From: Pseudomonas sp. PDNC002
GTDB taxonomy: Bacteria; Pseudomonadota; Gammaproteobacteria; Pseudomonadales; Pseudomonadaceae
NCBI RefSeq assembly: GCF_016919445.1
Contig: NZ_CP070356.1
Location: 3,723,502-3,787,501 of the forward strand
Direction of reading: 5' to 3'
Length of the DNA: 64,000 bases
Shown in pieces: positions 62,509 to 64,000 of the stretch. Position numbers and translations under genes: made by a program. The stretch's first letter is position 1. Each line of letters begins with the position of its first letter. The notes below the pieces were generated by a model that worked only from the letters and a program-made list of their open reading frames with translations, did not search any database and had not been told where the DNA came from.

Positions 62509-63039
62509 TCACGCCTCACCCAGCTGGCGATGGCAGTGCAGCAGCGCCTGCACCAGGTATTTCTGCACCATGCGCGTGGAGACGCCAAGGCGTTCCGCGA
62601 TCTGTTCGTGGGGCAGGCCGTCGAGATGGCGCAGCAGAAAGGCCATGCGCGCCTTGGCGTTGAGTCCGAGCAGCGCCTGGGCGATCTGTTCCAGCGCGTC
62701 GATCGCGTCGGCGACCTGTTCGGCGGAAGGGTAACCGGCGCCTTCGTCCGCTACCCGTGCCAATTCTTCCAGGTAGGCCTGCTCGATGGCCTGCCGGCGG
62801 GCGCGGTCGATGAGCAAGCGACGGGCGATGGTGCCGATGAACGCGCGCGGCTCCTGCAGGCCAAGCAGGTCGCGGGACGCCAGGATGCGCACGAAGGTGT
62901 CGTGGGCCAGGTCGGCGGCGTTCTGCGGGCAGCCCAGGCGCTTGCGCAGCCAGCCCTTCAGCCAGCCGTTGTGCTCGCGGTAGAGCTGATCTACGGTGTC
63001 ACGCGCAAGGAGAGGCGAGGAGGGCGGAGCGCTAGTCAT
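62509..63039 (-). CDS. FecI-like ECF sigma factor for iron-siderophore uptake
   Basis: The 176-residue protein has region 2 (VDQLYREHNGWLKGWLRKRL, NAADLAHDTFVRIL, EPRAFIGTIARRLLIDRAR) and region 4 (LNAKARMAFLLRHLDGLPHEQ, LGVSTRMVQKYLVQALLHC), typical of FecI. It is the first gene of the sigma-FecR-receptor series. ATG 63037-63039 is chosen. ATG 63052-63054 is possible but has no ribosome-binding site and lies inside a candidate Fur box. It is likely Fur-repressed and activates the receptor when FecR signals. Confidence 0.9.
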   Translation of the reverse strand: MTSAPPSSPLLARDTVDQLYREHNGWLKGWLRKRLGCPQNAADLAHDTFVRILASRDLLGLQEPRAFIGTIARRLLIDRARRQAIEQAYLEELARVADEGAGYPSAEQVADAIDALEQIAQALLGLNAKARMAFLLRHLDGLPHEQIAERLGVSTRMVQKYLVQALLHCHRQLGEA

Positions 63040-63351
63040 GATTTTAATTGGCATTTGAGAATGCTTCGCAATATATGCGTGCCATCATTGCGGAGCAAGC
63101 CCCATCGCGGGCCAGCCGGCCTGTTCCAGGCGCCAACCGGAGCGGAATTTTCCATGCAGTGGTTTCGGTTTATTGCAGGGCGATTTTCTCTCTTGACCTC
63201 AAGTTAGATTGAGGTTTTAGAGTCCTGCCCGAACTTTCCCGCAGTGGCGAATCCGCCCTTGCCGGCAAGGACACAGGACAGGCGCGCGCGGAGTGTGACC
63301 GGGATTTCGGCCATCCAGCGCACCTGGAAAACGGCCCCACAAGGACCAGGC
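63040..63351. other. Intergenic region upstream of the FecI-like gene
   Basis: About 310 bases between divergent genes. It has AT-rich stretches near the sigma gene (63041-63080), a candidate Fur box and no recognisable coding region. The plus-strand open frame at 63244 is an N-terminal extension of the DUF2165 gene without support. Confidence 0.4.
63054..63072 (-). promoter_or_regulatory. Candidate Fur box for the FecI-like sigma gene
   Basis: On the minus strand ATTGCGAAGCATTCTCAAA aligns with the Pseudomonas-type Fur pattern ending ATTCTCATT at 12 of 19 positions, best in the ATTCTCA half. It sits 15-33 bases ahead of ATG 63039, where iron-regulated sigma genes usually carry such a site. 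The match is weak, so the assignment is tentative. Confidence 0.35.
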
Positions 63352-63837
63352 ATGGACACCCACACTTCACTGATGATTTTCCAGGCGGTGCACGCCCTGG
63401 GATTCAGCCTCTGGCTGAGTATTGCGCTGATCAACAACCTCCACACCTTCGCCGGCTCGGCGGGCGCCGTCGGAGCGACCATGGCGATGGTTCCATTGCG
63501 CCAGGCACCGCCAATCGAGACACCGATGCTGGCGCGAGCACTGACGTCGCCCGCCCTGCATCGCCTGGCGCTGGCCCTCATCGTGGCGCTCCAGGGGATC
63601 GCTGTACTCGCGGCCTGGACGGGCTGCTATTTCCTGCTCCTGGGCGCTGGCCCGGAGGCGGCCCGGCCCTGGTTGAACCTGGCCTCCAGCGCCGCCCTCG
63701 CGTTCCTCTTCGCGATGCTCCTGGGTGGGCTCTGGTTCGGCTACTGGATTCGCCAGGAAGGGTTGCAATTGACGCATCTGGTGCTGGTGGTCTGGGTGCT
63801 GCTCGGCTTCGTCATCCTCAATGTCCGCTGGATGTAG
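63352..63837 (+). CDS. DUF2165 family small membrane protein
   Basis: The 161-residue protein has about four transmembrane helices: MIFQAVHALGFSLWLSIALI, LHRLALALIVALQGIAVLAA, ASSAALAFLFAMLLGGLWF and LVLVVWVLLGFVILNV. NNLHTFAGS and the WIRQEG loop fit DUF2165. AAGGACCAGG ahead of ATG 63352 sets the start; the frame reaches 63244 without homology. The function of the family is unknown. Confidence 0.82.
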   Translation: MDTHTSLMIFQAVHALGFSLWLSIALINNLHTFAGSAGAVGATMAMVPLRQAPPIETPMLARALTSPALHRLALALIVALQGIAVLAAWTGCYFLLLGAGPEAARPWLNLASSAALAFLFAMLLGGLWFGYWIRQEGLQLTHLVLVVWVLLGFVILNVRWM

Positions 63838-63888
63838 TACGCGCGGCGCTGGCAAACACCACAGGGCCGAAAGGCGGGGGGAGATACG

Positions 63889-64000
63889 ATGAATATCATG
63901 ATCGTGGGCGCGAGCAGGGGGCTGGGATCTGCTCTGGCCCAGGGCCTGGGCAGACCGGGCGACACCATCGTCGGGGTGTCGCGCAGACGCCCCGAGTCGC
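63889..64000 (+). CDS. Short-chain dehydrogenase/reductase, truncated by the window end
   Basis: Only the first 37 complete codons are present: MNIMIVGASRGLGSALAQGL and then GDTIVGVSRRRPES. IVGASRGLG is the Rossmann glycine-rich dinucleotide-binding loop of the SDR family. GGGGGGAG lies 6-10 bases ahead of ATG 63889. The rest of the gene lies beyond the window, so substrate and cofactor cannot be named. Confidence 0.75.
   Translation, partial: MNIMIVGASRGLGSALAQGLGRPGDTIVGVSRRRPES

Noticed and set aside
1-64000. CRISPR arrays, tRNA or rRNA genes, insertion sequences
   Set aside because: No direct-repeat array, cloverleaf-like sequence, rRNA segment or transposase was seen on reading both strands.

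Overview
The window is high-GC gammaproteobacterial DNA. It looks like Pseudomonas, probably a relative of the P. aeruginosa / P. nitroreducens group. This rests on the HSI-III-like order of its type VI genes, the FecI/FecR/TonB-receptor cassette and the codon use; no rRNA or tRNA gene is present to confirm it. Almost all of it is coding. The layout suggests four accessory blocks set among ordinary metabolic and membrane genes.

Block 1 (about 0.3-4.1 kb) is a bufferin-type copper defence island. On the minus strand lie a small Cys-rich exported peptide (DUF2282, BufA1), a DUF692 modifying enzyme (BufB), a DUF2063 partner (BufC) and a DoxX membrane protein. Divergent from them are an ECF sigma factor and its six-helix anti-sigma NrsF. 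Both divergent transcripts have a perfect GTAACC-N16-CGAA promoter, the SigF consensus known from Caulobacter, so the island is predicted to be one autoregulated unit. A ClC exchanger, a YciI-like protein and a DyP peroxidase follow (4.1-7.1 kb).

Block 2 (7.8-19.5 kb) is an ABC-transporter-dependent surface polysaccharide locus. It holds wzm, wzt, a pyruvyltransferase-like protein with a coiled-coil tail, a 2OG oxygenase, a methyltransferase and two large bifunctional GT4-GT2 glycosyltransferases in one minus-strand operon. A convergent glycosyltransferase and a phytanoyl-CoA-dioxygenase-like gene sit at its two edges.

Block 3 (19.7-36.7 kb) is the most unusual region. It has two HlyD-type adaptors, an M50 site-2-protease-like membrane protein with a PqqD-like N-terminus and a HlyD-like C-terminus, an Asp/Asn beta-hydroxylase-like protein, a sulfotransferase, DUF6916, two tail-collar proteins, a 2372-residue repeat protein (LEPR-XLL-like signal, DUF4347, cadherin/VCBS-like and Ig-like repeats) and a TolC lipoprotein. 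An adaptor and an outer-membrane channel are present, but there is no ABC, MFS or RND pump. The M50 protein is the only candidate inner-membrane component, so this looks like a poorly described type-I-like export or surface-display system.

Block 4 (36.8-58.9 kb) is a complete type VI secretion cluster with HSI-III architecture. tssB-tssC-hcp-tssE-tssF-tssG-clpV-vgrG runs on the minus strand and tssJ-tssK-tssL-tssM-tssA on the plus strand. Cargo candidates lie at both ends: a PAAR-like DUF4280 protein, an orphan 343-aa protein, a YwqK/MORN protein, a protein with a Cys-protease-like motif beside vgrG, and a deaminase-like protein after tssA. The window ends with a siderophore receptor and its FecR/FecI pair, a DUF2165 membrane protein and the start of an SDR gene.
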